Notes: generated by a model not told the origin, from the letters alone. DNA of 5,949 nt from Intrasporangium_A sp039812505 (GCF_039812505.1 NZ_JBDIAQ010000186.1:1-5949); one strand, 5' to 3'. Positions 1-5,528 are shown, counted from the stretch's first letter. Program-made: numbers and translations.

Positions 1-11
1 CCCGACAGTCC

Positions 12-62
12 CGGGTCGATGTATTCGCGAGGCCTCTGGGCGGCGGTATTACATCGAACCGG
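12..62. repeat. 51-bp palindromic intergenic repeat, copy 1
   Basis: This segment matches 1281-1331 at 47 of 51 positions in the same orientation (differences at 26, 35, 42 and 58). Its ends are inverted: GGGTCGATGTA on the left and TACATCGAACC on the right, with one mismatch between arms, around a GC-rich centre, so it can form a hairpin or cruciform. It lies about 50 bp beyond the trpS stop codon. It could therefore act as a transcription stop or mRNA 3' end for trpS, although no T tract follows. No transposase and no obvious target duplication is visible. It is best read as a small REP-like repeat; I do not recognise a named family. Confidence 0.75.
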
Positions 63-110
63 GTGTCTGGCGGGTGCCCGGGTGTGCCTGGGCGGGACCG
101 CGGGCCCCCC

Positions 111-1196
111 TCAGTAGGTCATACCCGTCGTGGCGCGGACCATGGCCAAGGTCTCGTCGGCGACCTCGTTCGCCCGGGCGTTGCCCTCGCGCAGCACCCG
201 GGTCAGGTAGCCCGTGTCCCGCGCGAGGTCGGCCCGCCTGGCCCGGTGTGCGGCCAGGCCTTCGTTGACGGCCGCCGTGACGACCTGTTTGAGTCCTCGC
301 GCACCACCGTCGGCGATCTCGTCGGCCACCGTCTCGGGCGACTGCCCGAGGAACAGCCCCGCGATCGTCAACAGGTTGGCGACCTCCGGCCGGCGCTCGG
401 GCTCGAAGGTGATCCGGCGGACCAGGTCGGTCCGGGCGGCCCGGATCCGCGCAGCGGTCTCGTCGGCGGTGTCCTTCAGGTTGATGACGTTGCCCTTCGA
501 CTTGCTCATCTTGGTCCCGTCCAGACCCATCAGCAGGGGAACTTCACCCAGCAGGGCCTCCGGCTCGGCGAAGACACGGCGCCCGGCGGCATACCGGCTG
601 TTGAAACGGCGTGCGATCGCGCGGGTCAGCTCGAGGTGCGGCAGCTGGTCACGACCCACCGGCACGACCCGCGCCCGGCAGAAGAGGATGTCCGCGGCCT
701 GGTGCACCGGATACGTCAGCAGCAGTCCCGACAGCGGCCGCCCACCGGATAGCGCGAGCTCGTCCTTGACGGTCGGGTTGCGGCGCAGCTCCGCGTCGGT
801 CACCAGCGACAGGAACGGCACCATGAGCTGGTTCAGGGCAGGCACCGCGCTGTGCGTGAAGATCGTGGTCCGGGCCGGGTCGAGGCCTGCGGCGAGGTAG
901 TCGAGGAGCAGGTCTCGCACGTTCGAGTCGATCCGGCCGACGGAGTCACGATCGGTGACGACCTGGTAGTCGGCGATGACCACGAATGTCTCCACTCCCT
1001 TGTCCTGCAGCCGGACCCGGTTGCGCAGACTCGCGAGATAGTGACCGATGTGCAGCGGTCCGGTCGGCCGGTCGCCGGTCAGCACCCGGAACCGGGCCGG
1101 GTCCTGTGCGGCGTGTTCGTCGATGAGCGCGTCGAGGCGGTTGCTGGTGGCGAGGGCAGCGGCATACGTGTCGCGCTCGGCGGTGCGGCTGGTCAT
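111..1196 (-). CDS. trpS: Tryptophanyl-tRNA synthetase
   Basis: A cytosolic class I aminoacyl-tRNA synthetase that charges tRNA-Trp with tryptophan using ATP. The 361-residue product has the family length. The HIGH signature is at residues 49-52 within GDRPTGPLHIGHY. Tryptophan-enzyme motifs TYPVHQAAD (161-169) and PVGRDQLPHLELTR (179-192) follow, and KMSKS is at 229-233. The GDRPTG form of the first motif, instead of the GxQPSG of the Escherichia coli or Bacillus enzymes, places it with the TrpRS subtype seen in streptococci and in Deinococcus TrpRS II. I chose the ATG at 1194-1196 because AAGGAG lies 5 bases upstream; an in-frame ATG at 1242-1244 would add 16 residues and lacks such a site. 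It is divergent from the Fic-like gene and flanked on both sides by the 51-bp palindrome. Promoter not confidently seen. Confidence 0.96.
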   Translation of the reverse strand: MTSRTAERDTYAAALATSNRLDALIDEHAAQDPARFRVLTGDRPTGPLHIGHYLASLRNRVRLQDKGVETFVVIADYQVVTDRDSVGRIDSNVRDLLLDYLAAGLDPARTTIFTHSAVPALNQLMVPFLSLVTDAELRRNPTVKDELALSGGRPLSGLLLTYPVHQAADILFCRARVVPVGRDQLPHLELTRAIARRFNSRYAAGRRVFAEPEALLGEVPLLMGLDGTKMSKSKGNVINLKDTADETAARIRAARTDLVRRITFEPERRPEVANLLTIAGLFLGQSPETVADEIADGGARGLKQVVTAAVNEGLAAHRARRADLARDTGYLTRVLREGNARANEVADETLAMVRATTGMTY

Positions 1197-1201
1197 GGCA
1201 G

Positions 1202-1207
1202 CTCCTT
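1202..1207 (-). promoter_or_regulatory. Ribosome binding site of trpS
   Basis: AAGGAG on the minus strand, 5 bases before the ATG at 1196. It decides in favour of this start over the upstream in-frame ATG at 1244. Confidence 0.8.
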
Positions 1208-1280
1208 GGGACAGGCGCCCAAGGGTGACACGGATCGGTGGCACCCACCACCCGCAACTCCCCGCCGATCCGGTGAGCCG

Positions 1281-1331
1281 CGGGTCGATGTATTGGCGAG
1301 GCCCCTGGGCCGCGGTATTACATCGACCCGG
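1281..1331. repeat. 51-bp palindromic intergenic repeat, copy 2
   Basis: Second copy of the element at 12-62. Here the terminal arms are perfect: CGGGTCGATGTA (1281-1292) and TACATCGACCCG (1319-1330). The centre contains a further small inverted repeat, GGCCC-CT-GGGCC (1301-1312). It sits in the spacer between the divergent trpS and Fic-like genes, upstream of both, so it could influence supercoiling, act as a protein site, or form a hairpin in any long 5' leader. The two copies point the same way and bracket trpS. Family unknown. Confidence 0.8.
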
Positions 1332-1371
1332 TTGGATCGACCCGGTTGGATCGACCCGATCGATCGACCCG
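1322..1371. repeat. Short tandem array of ATCGACCCG
   Basis: ATCGACCCG occurs four times, at 1322-1330, 1336-1344, 1350-1358 and 1363-1371, giving periods of 14, 14 and 13 bp. The first copy is the right arm of the palindrome at 1281-1331, so the array looks like a tandem expansion from that arm. Each copy is complementary to the left arm at 1281-1289 and could pair with it as an alternative. The array ends 22 bp before the putative -10 element of the Fic-like gene. It may be an operator cluster or a replication-slippage product. Confidence 0.75.
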
Positions 1372-1393
1372 ATCGCCTCGACCGCGGGGCTCC

Positions 1394-1399
1394 TAGAGT
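1394..1399 (+). promoter_or_regulatory. Putative -10 element, leaderless start of the Fic-like gene
   Basis: TAGAGT fits the actinobacterial -10 pattern TANNNT and ends exactly 6 bases before the GTG at 1406. Transcription would then begin at or next to the start codon. That spacing is typical of leaderless mRNAs, which are common in actinobacteria. No good -35 hexamer is visible at 17-18 bp; that region falls at the end of the tandem array. The purines just before the GTG (AAGGG, 1401-1405) are too close to serve as a normal ribosome binding site. Confidence 0.5.
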
Positions 1400-1405
1400 G
1401 AAGGG

Positions 1406-2263
1406 GTGCCCGACGCCCGGCTAATCGCCCAGATCACGACCCTCGTCGACCTTCCCGGGGTCGCCGACCGGGCCGAGGCGGTCCGGGCCGCCTGCACCCG
1501 GTTGCGCTTCCACGAGGCGCTGCGGCGGCGGATCCCGGAGGCTGCCGCCGAGTCACGCGTCCGGGGGGCTGCGGCCAGCGCCGAGCTCGGCGGGGCCCGG
1601 CTGCCCATCGACACGGTACGAGAGCTGATGAGCGGGGCCCGGCCGTGGCCCGCGAACCCCGACCCGGGCGTGGCCGATGTGCGTGCCGCCGTGCAGGCGA
1701 CGGCGGAGAGCGAACGGATCGTGGGCCTCGTGCGCTCTGCCCCGTTGCAGGCCCTGGCCCGGCTGCACGTCGCGGGGTTCGGACAGGTCCTCGATGCCGC
1801 GGTGCTCGGGCGCCCGCGGGTCGGGGACGAGACGTGCGAGGAGTTCGCCGACGCCGGTCCCGCGCCGGGCGCGGACGTGGTCGCGGCGCGCCTGTCCGGG
1901 CTGACCGACCTCGTCGAAGCCGCCGCCTCCGGCCAGGTCCCGGGTCTCGTCGTGGCCGCCCTCGTGCATGCCGAGATCGTCGCGGTGCGACCGTTCGTCT
2001 ACGGCAACGGCATCGTGGCCAGGGCCATGGAACGGGCGCTGGTGCAGGCGACCGGACTCGAACCGACCGGGGTGGCCGTGCCGGAGATGGGCCACCTGAC
2101 GCAGCGCAGCCATGTCTACGGCGGCGCGCTGGCAGGGTATGCGCAGGGCAGCGTCGAGGGGGTGGCGCTGTGGCTGCGGCATGCCGCGGACGCGATGCTG
2201 GCCGGGGTGGCCGAGGGGATGCGGGTCTGCGACGGGGTGCGGGCCGGGCGGGTGCCGCGCTGA
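1406..2263 (+). CDS. Fic-family protein with degenerate active site
   Basis: A 285-residue protein, mostly helical by composition, with no signal peptide or membrane segment. Residues 187-206 contain a recognisable but broken Fic motif. Where active Fic AMP-transferases have HPFx(D/E)GNGRxxR, this protein has RPFVYGNGIVAR (195-206). The catalytic His is Arg195, the metal-binding acid is Tyr199 and the first Arg is Ile203. PF, GNG and the last Arg are kept. AMPylation is therefore unlikely, and binding, scaffolding or another chemistry is more plausible. Similar proteins beside actinobacterial ssd-tad loci are often labelled Fic or 'oxidoreductase'; I believe Mycobacterium tuberculosis Rv3662c is one, from memory. 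The GTG start is supported by the -10 element 6 bases upstream. It is followed by the RNA locus and the tad operon. Function unknown. Confidence 0.85.
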   Translation: MPDARLIAQITTLVDLPGVADRAEAVRAACTRLRFHEALRRRIPEAAAESRVRGAAASAELGGARLPIDTVRELMSGARPWPANPDPGVADVRAAVQATAESERIVGLVRSAPLQALARLHVAGFGQVLDAAVLGRPRVGDETCEEFADAGPAPGADVVAARLSGLTDLVEAAASGQVPGLVVAALVHAEIVAVRPFVYGNGIVARAMERALVQATGLEPTGVAVPEMGHLTQRSHVYGGALAGYAQGSVEGVALWLRHAADAMLAGVAEGMRVCDGVRAGRVPR

Positions 2264-2389
2264 CCCGTCGCCGACCGGTCGACCGTCGAGTGGGCACCAG
2301 GGCCGGGCCGTCCGGTGGCCTGTCTGTCGGGATGGACAGAACTTCCCGGGTATGCCGTGCAGGGCTGGCTCCCGGGGTCGGGGTTGGGG

Positions 2390-2673
2390 TAGAAAGGGAG
2401 CACAGGAACCACAACGCCGAGAGGCGTCGGCCCGGATCCACGGCAAGATTGAACAGACCGAGGCGAGACCAGGTACCCACGCGAGAGCAGTTCACTTGGA
2501 ACCGTCCACCCCCGGAGACACAACCGGGGTGACAGTCGGATGCACGCTTGGTAGCCGGATCTCTCGGGGAGGCCCCAGCTGAAGTGCCGGGGCCTCCAGC
2601 ATGTCGCCGGGGACGCGACCACGAGGGTAGGGCTGCCCGTCCGCGCGCCGGTTTGCATTTGGTCCCGTGCGGT
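2390..2673 (-). ncRNA. Candidate 6S-like (Ms1/MTS2823-type) small RNA
   Basis: No credible reading frame covers this area. On the minus strand the ends pair: GCACGGGACCA (2670-2660) with TGGTTCCTGTGC (2411-2400), 11 pairs with one G-U wobble and one bulged base. The wobble becomes an A-C mismatch on the plus strand, which favours the minus strand. Inside lie hairpins with arms 2615-2619/2603-2607 (5 bp), 2589-2597/2568-2576 (9 bp), 2524-2529/2510-2515 (6 bp) and 2423-2427/2414-2418 (5 bp, TCTC loop). The tail after the closing stem is CTCCCTTTCT, a modest T-rich end. A closed terminal stem around a branched interior resembles 6S-like RNAs, which bind RNA polymerase. As I recall, MTS2823/Ms1 (about 300 nt) lies in the same neighbourhood and runs toward the Fic-like gene. 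Ends, strand and family are inferred. Confidence 0.55.
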
Positions 2674-2679
2674 CTCACG

Positions 2680-2707
2680 ATGGTGGTAGCGCTCCCCGTT
2701 GGGTCGA
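2680..2707 (-). promoter_or_regulatory. Possible promoter of the small RNA
   Basis: On the minus strand TCGACC (2707-2702) resembles a -35 element (4 of 6 to TTGACA). After 16 bp comes CACCAT (2685-2680), a weak -10 keeping the A and final T of TANNNT. Initiation about 7 bases later, near 2673, would start the transcript just before the closing stem at 2670. A competing -10, TACCCT at 2629-2624, would give a shorter RNA lacking the 5' strand of that stem. Confidence 0.3.
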
Positions 2708-2753
2708 GCGTCGCGCAACTGGAGCCTCCCCCCCGGCGCCAGAAGCGTACGGT

Positions 2754-2781
2754 GGCCCCGGTCGCCCCCCCGGCCGGGGCC
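2754..2781. repeat. Strong inverted repeat upstream of the ssd-tad operon
   Basis: Perfect 8-bp arms GGCCCCGG (2754-2761) and CCGGGGCC (2774-2781) enclose a C-rich 12-base loop. The repeat directly follows TACGGT (2748-2753), a possible plus-strand -10 element without a good -35. It ends 7 bases before an alternative ATG (2789) of the ssd-like gene. It could be a leader hairpin, an insulator between the divergent RNA and operon, or an operator. Confidence 0.5.
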
Positions 2782-2871
2782 ATCACTCATGGTCACCCGG
2801 TTGTCCACATCCGCAGTCCCCGGACGGGCGTCGTCCACCGACTGCACGACGGCGCTGGTCGTCGGCGGGCG

Positions 2872-2890
2872 GTTCCGGCACGGTCGGAAC
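2872..2890. promoter_or_regulatory. Inverted repeat abutting the ssd-like start codon
   Basis: GTTCCG (2872-2877) and CGGAAC (2885-2890) are perfect 6-bp arms around a 7-base spacer, and the second arm ends immediately before ATG 2891. As DNA it has the size of a dimeric regulator's operator. As RNA it would bury the region where a ribosome binding site should lie; no good Shine-Dalgarno sequence is visible. A second small inverted repeat, ACGAC-N7-GTCGT, lies at 2846-2862. Confidence 0.4.
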
Positions 2891-3637
2891 ATGGGACAGA
2901 TCATCGCGGTGCTGCCGTCCTCGGGCGGGGTAGGAGCGAGCTCGCTCGCGGCGGCCCTCGCCGTGCGCTCGGCTGCGGCCGGCCGAAGCACCGCCGTCGT
3001 CGACCTCGACCCGTGGTCCGGGGGTCTGGACGTGGTGTTCGGCATCGAGCAGGAGCCGGGCTGGCGATGGGACCGGCTCACCGCGGCCTCCGGGGTCGTC
3101 GACGGTGAGCGGCTCGCCGCGCGGTTGCCCGCGGTGCTCGACCTGTCGGTGCTCGCGATGCCGACCGCGGGCGAGGGCGTCGCGGACCTGCAGCTCGAGC
3201 CGGCCTCGTGGGTGGAGCGGGTGCCCGACGTGGTCGCCGGGCTCGCCGAGGCGCATGCGGTCACGGTTCTCGACGCGTGCCGCGACGAGCGGGTGCTGCG
3301 CCCGGTCGTGGCACTGGCCGACGCCATCGTCGTCGTGGTCGGCACCCGGACCGCCCAGCTCGCGGCCGCCGCGACGCTCGTGCCGACCCTGCACACCCTC
3401 GGGGCCGACCCGTGGGCGGTGCTGCGTGGCCCGGGCGCGGGTGAGCTCGAGGACGTCGTGATCGACGAGCTCGACGTCGAGGTGGTGGGGTCGCTGGGCG
3501 AGGACGGGAAGCTCGCCGGGGAGATGGCCGACGGGATCCCACCCGGTCACCGTGGCCGGGGACCCCTCGTTGCGCTCGCCGACCGGCTGTTGCTCCGGCT
3601 CGCCTCGCTGGGTGCCGAGCTCGGGAGGAGCGCATGA
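2891..3637 (+). CDS. ssd: Ssd/CpaE (TadZ)-like MinD-family protein, short form
   Basis: A 248-residue MinD/ParA-fold protein of the type encoded first in actinobacterial tad operons, where it is thought to position the pilus apparatus or affect septum formation. The P-loop region is SSGGVGASSLAAAL (10-23). Both the signature lysine and the P-loop lysine of KGGxGK(S/T) are missing, a loss I recall as common among Ssd relatives, so ATP hydrolysis is doubtful. DLDPWSGGLD (38-47) corresponds to the switch region and VTVLDACRD (124-132) to the Walker B strand. Most Ssd/CpaE proteins have an N-terminal receiver-like domain of about 100 residues; none is found here in any frame. In-frame starts at ATG 2789 or TTG 2699 would add 34 or 64 residues with no recognisable domain. 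I chose ATG 2891 because homology begins there, although its ribosome binding site is poor. It overlaps tadA by 4 bases. Confidence 0.82.
   Translation: MGQIIAVLPSSGGVGASSLAAALAVRSAAAGRSTAVVDLDPWSGGLDVVFGIEQEPGWRWDRLTAASGVVDGERLAARLPAVLDLSVLAMPTAGEGVADLQLEPASWVERVPDVVAGLAEAHAVTVLDACRDERVLRPVVALADAIVVVVGTRTAQLAAAATLVPTLHTLGADPWAVLRGPGAGELEDVVIDELDVEVVGSLGEDGKLAGEMADGIPPGHRGRGPLVALADRLLLRLASLGAELGRSA
3623..3630 (+). promoter_or_regulatory. Ribosome binding site of tadA
   Basis: GGGAGGAG ends 3 bases before ATG 3634, inside the 3' end of the ssd-like gene. It is the strongest Shine-Dalgarno match in the operon. It suggests independent loading on tadA in addition to coupling. Confidence 0.7.
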
Positions 3638-4779
3638 CGCTCAGCTCCGCGATGTGGGACCAGGCTCGCGCCGGCCGCCATCCGGACCGGGAGCGAGTCG
3701 TGGACGTCGCCCGTGAGGAGGTGGGAGCGCTCGGGTCGGCGCGGGTCACCGCCTCTGTCGACGAGCTGTCGGCCCGGGTGCTCGGAGCGGGCCCGCTCGA
3801 GCCGTGGCTGGCCGAGCCGGACGTCACCGACGCCGGCGTCAACGGTGACGGACGGCTTTGGGTGGATCGGGGCAGTGGGCCGGAATGGGTGGGCATACCA
3901 CTGGAGCGCGCGGCCGCTCGCTCGCTGGCCGTCCGGCTGGCGGGGATGGCCGGGCGCCGCCTGGACGACGCGAGTCCGTGGGTCGACGGGCAGCTGCCGT
4001 CCGGGGCGCGCCTGCACGCCGTGCTGCCACCACTGGTCGCGGGTGGGGCCCACATCACCATCCGGGTGCCCGCCCGGCGGCATCTGTCGCTCGGCGACCT
4101 CGAGACATCCGGTATGGTGCCGCCTGCGCTCGACCCGGTGCTGCGCGGCCTCGTCGAGGCAAGGGTCGCGTTCGTCGTCTCCGGTGGGACCGGCGCCGGG
4201 AAGACCACGCTGCTGGCGGCCCTGCTCGGTCTCGTCGATCCCCGCGAACGCCTGCTGGTGGTCGAGGACGTGCGGGAGCTGCTCATCGACCACCCGCACG
4301 TCGTCCGTCTGGAGGCGCGACCGCCCAACGTGGAGGGCATCGGCGAGGTGACGCTCACGACCCTGGTCCGGCAGGCGCTGCGGATGCGGCCGGACCGGAT
4401 CGTCGTCGGCGAGGTGAGAGGGGCGGAGGTCCGCGAGCTGCTGGCCGCCCTGAACACCGGCCATGAGGGCGGGTGCGGAACGCTCCACGCGAACACGGCG
4501 GCAGACGTGGTGGCGCGGTTCGAGGCTCTCGGGGTGTTGGCCGGGCTGGGCCCGGCCGCGGTCCGGGTCCAGTTCGGCGCCGCCATCGCGGTCGTGCTGC
4601 ACGTGTGCCGGCGCGGCGGGGTCCGCCGGCTCGGGACGGTGGGTGTCGTCGACCGCGCGGGGGCCGACCCGGTCGTGTTGCCGGCACTCGAATGGGACGG
4701 GTCCGCGGTCCGGGCTGCGGCCGGCTGGCCCCTGTTGCGCAGTCGGTTGGGCCTGTCGGATCGTTCGGTGCTGGCATGA
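3634..4779 (+). CDS. tadA: TadA/CpaF secretion ATPase of the Tad pilus
   Basis: A 381-residue hexameric secretion ATPase (GspE/VirB11 superfamily, TadA/CpaF branch) that drives Flp pilus assembly from the cytoplasmic face of the membrane. An N-terminal domain (about 1-150) is followed by the RecA-like core. Visible motifs are the arginine-containing HITIRVP (140-146), Walker A GGTGAGKTT (184-192, Lys190), the acidic box VVEDVREL (209-216), Walker B with catalytic Glu in RIVVGEVRG (255-263, Glu260), and the His box NTGHEGGCGTLHANT (274-288, His277 and His285). All key residues are intact. The start overlaps the previous stop as ATGA and has a strong GGGAGGAG. The stop overlaps the tadB start. 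Related actinobacterial genes are sometimes mislabelled conjugal transfer proteins, but the tadBC neighbours settle the assignment. Confidence 0.96.
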   Translation: MTLSSAMWDQARAGRHPDRERVVDVAREEVGALGSARVTASVDELSARVLGAGPLEPWLAEPDVTDAGVNGDGRLWVDRGSGPEWVGIPLERAAARSLAVRLAGMAGRRLDDASPWVDGQLPSGARLHAVLPPLVAGGAHITIRVPARRHLSLGDLETSGMVPPALDPVLRGLVEARVAFVVSGGTGAGKTTLLAALLGLVDPRERLLVVEDVRELLIDHPHVVRLEARPPNVEGIGEVTLTTLVRQALRMRPDRIVVGEVRGAEVRELLAALNTGHEGGCGTLHANTAADVVARFEALGVLAGLGPAAVRVQFGAAIAVVLHVCRRGGVRRLGTVGVVDRAGADPVVLPALEWDGSAVRAAAGWPLLRSRLGLSDRSVLA

Positions 4780-5528
4780 GCGCGGCCGGGGTCGCCGTGC
4801 TGGTGTTGCTCGCGGTGCTGGTGTGGCCGGTCCGACGGGTGCGCACCGGTGCGCTCCTGCGGGGCCGGGTCGGTCCTGACCGGGTGCCGGCACCTGAGGC
4901 GGCCGGAGTCGGCACCTTCTGGCACCAGGACCCGGTCGAGCTGTGGCGGCGACGCCGGCGCAGGGGTGGGGACGGGTCCTTCGAGCGGGCGGTCCTGGCC
5001 CTGCTCGACGGTGCAGCCGCATCCCTGCACGTCGGACTCACCCCAGCCCGCGCCCTCGAGGTGGCCGGGGCCACCTTGCCGACGGAGTCCCCCGCTGCTC
5101 TCGGTGGGCTGGTCCGTCGGGCGGTACAGGCCGCAGGGGAAGGCCTGCCGGTGGGGTGTCTCTGGCGGGAGGCGGCCGACCGAACCGGGTCCGTGGCCCT
5201 GCACGGAGTGGCTGCCGCGTGGGGGCTGTCCGAGGCGACCGGCTGCCCGCTCGCCGAAGCCGTGGACCGGGCCGCGGCCGAGCTGCGCGGGACGCTGGCC
5301 GCACAGCGCAAGGTCCGCGCGGCGGTGGCCGGACCGCAGGCCACCGTGACGGTGTTGACCGTGCTGCCGTTGACCGGGCCGCTGTTCGGGCTGGCCTGCG
5401 GCGTGTCTCCCGCCGACCTCTACGGCAACGCCGTGGGCGCGGCGTGCCTCGGCACCGGCGTCGCCCTGATCTGGCTCGGGCGCCGATGGTGCCGGCGCCT
5501 CGTCCGGCGGGCCGGTCACTCGACATGA
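4776..5528 (+). CDS. tadB: TadB-like inner-membrane platform protein (T2SSF domain)
   Basis: A 250-residue membrane protein of the type II secretion F (GspF-like) family, which with TadC forms the platform on which the TadA ATPase acts. A hydrophobic N-terminal segment (about 5-19) is followed by an arginine-rich stretch (56-63). The cytoplasmic helical T2SSF domain covers roughly 67-185, with ARALEVAG and a SEATGCPLAEAVDRAA segment typical of the fold. Two further hydrophobic segments are at about 191-210 and 219-235. The ATG at 4776 overlaps the tadA stop as ATGA. The same frame is open upstream to 4473, but that part lies inside tadA and has no support as coding. A weak ribosome binding site implies translational coupling. 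TadB rather than TadC is assigned from gene order and the longer N-terminus. Confidence 0.92.
   Translation: MSAAGVAVLVLLAVLVWPVRRVRTGALLRGRVGPDRVPAPEAAGVGTFWHQDPVELWRRRRRRGGDGSFERAVLALLDGAAASLHVGLTPARALEVAGATLPTESPAALGGLVRRAVQAAGEGLPVGCLWREAADRTGSVALHGVAAAWGLSEATGCPLAEAVDRAAAELRGTLAAQRKVRAAVAGPQATVTVLTVLPLTGPLFGLACGVSPADLYGNAVGAACLGTGVALIWLGRRWCRRLVRRAGHST

Noticed and set aside
12..62. Insertion-sequence or MITE ends around trpS
   Set aside because: Each element is a self-contained 51-bp palindrome; no transposase or target duplication is visible, and the copies are direct, not inverted, relative to each other.
63..752. 229-codon plus-strand frame opposite trpS
   Set aside because: Antisense to a clear synthetase gene, and the translation shows no family motif.
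1197..1244. 16-residue N-terminal extension of TrpRS from ATG 1244
   Set aside because: The AAGGAG at 1202-1207 is placed for the ATG at 1196, and the extension would overlap it without a comparable site of its own.
1322..1371. CRISPR array
   Set aside because: Repeats are only 9 bp with 4-5 bp spacers that are partly identical; this is a simple tandem repeat.
2568..2597. GGAGGCCCC-N12-GGGGCCTCC as a plus-strand intrinsic terminator
   Set aside because: No T tract follows on either strand, and it fits better as an internal helix of the minus-strand RNA.
2390..2600. Plus-strand small RNA starting after TAGAAA (2390-2395) and ending at the 9-bp-arm hairpin
   Set aside because: Considered seriously, but no -35 is visible, and the closing stem extends to 2670 with a G-U pair only on the minus strand. 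Recalled synteny also points to the minus strand.
2390..2675. RNase P RNA, tmRNA or a known riboswitch
   Set aside because: I could not find the conserved cores of RNase P RNA or tmRNA, and no riboswitch-type core adjoins a metabolic gene.
1434..2786. 450-codon minus-strand frame across the Fic-like gene and spacer
   Set aside because: Arg/Pro/Ala-rich with no domain, and it is a frame shadow of the Fic-like gene that crosses the structured RNA region.
2699..2890. Extended Ssd-like protein from TTG 2699 or ATG 2789
   Set aside because: The added residues look random and run through inverted repeats; no receiver-like domain. ATG 2789 cannot be excluded.
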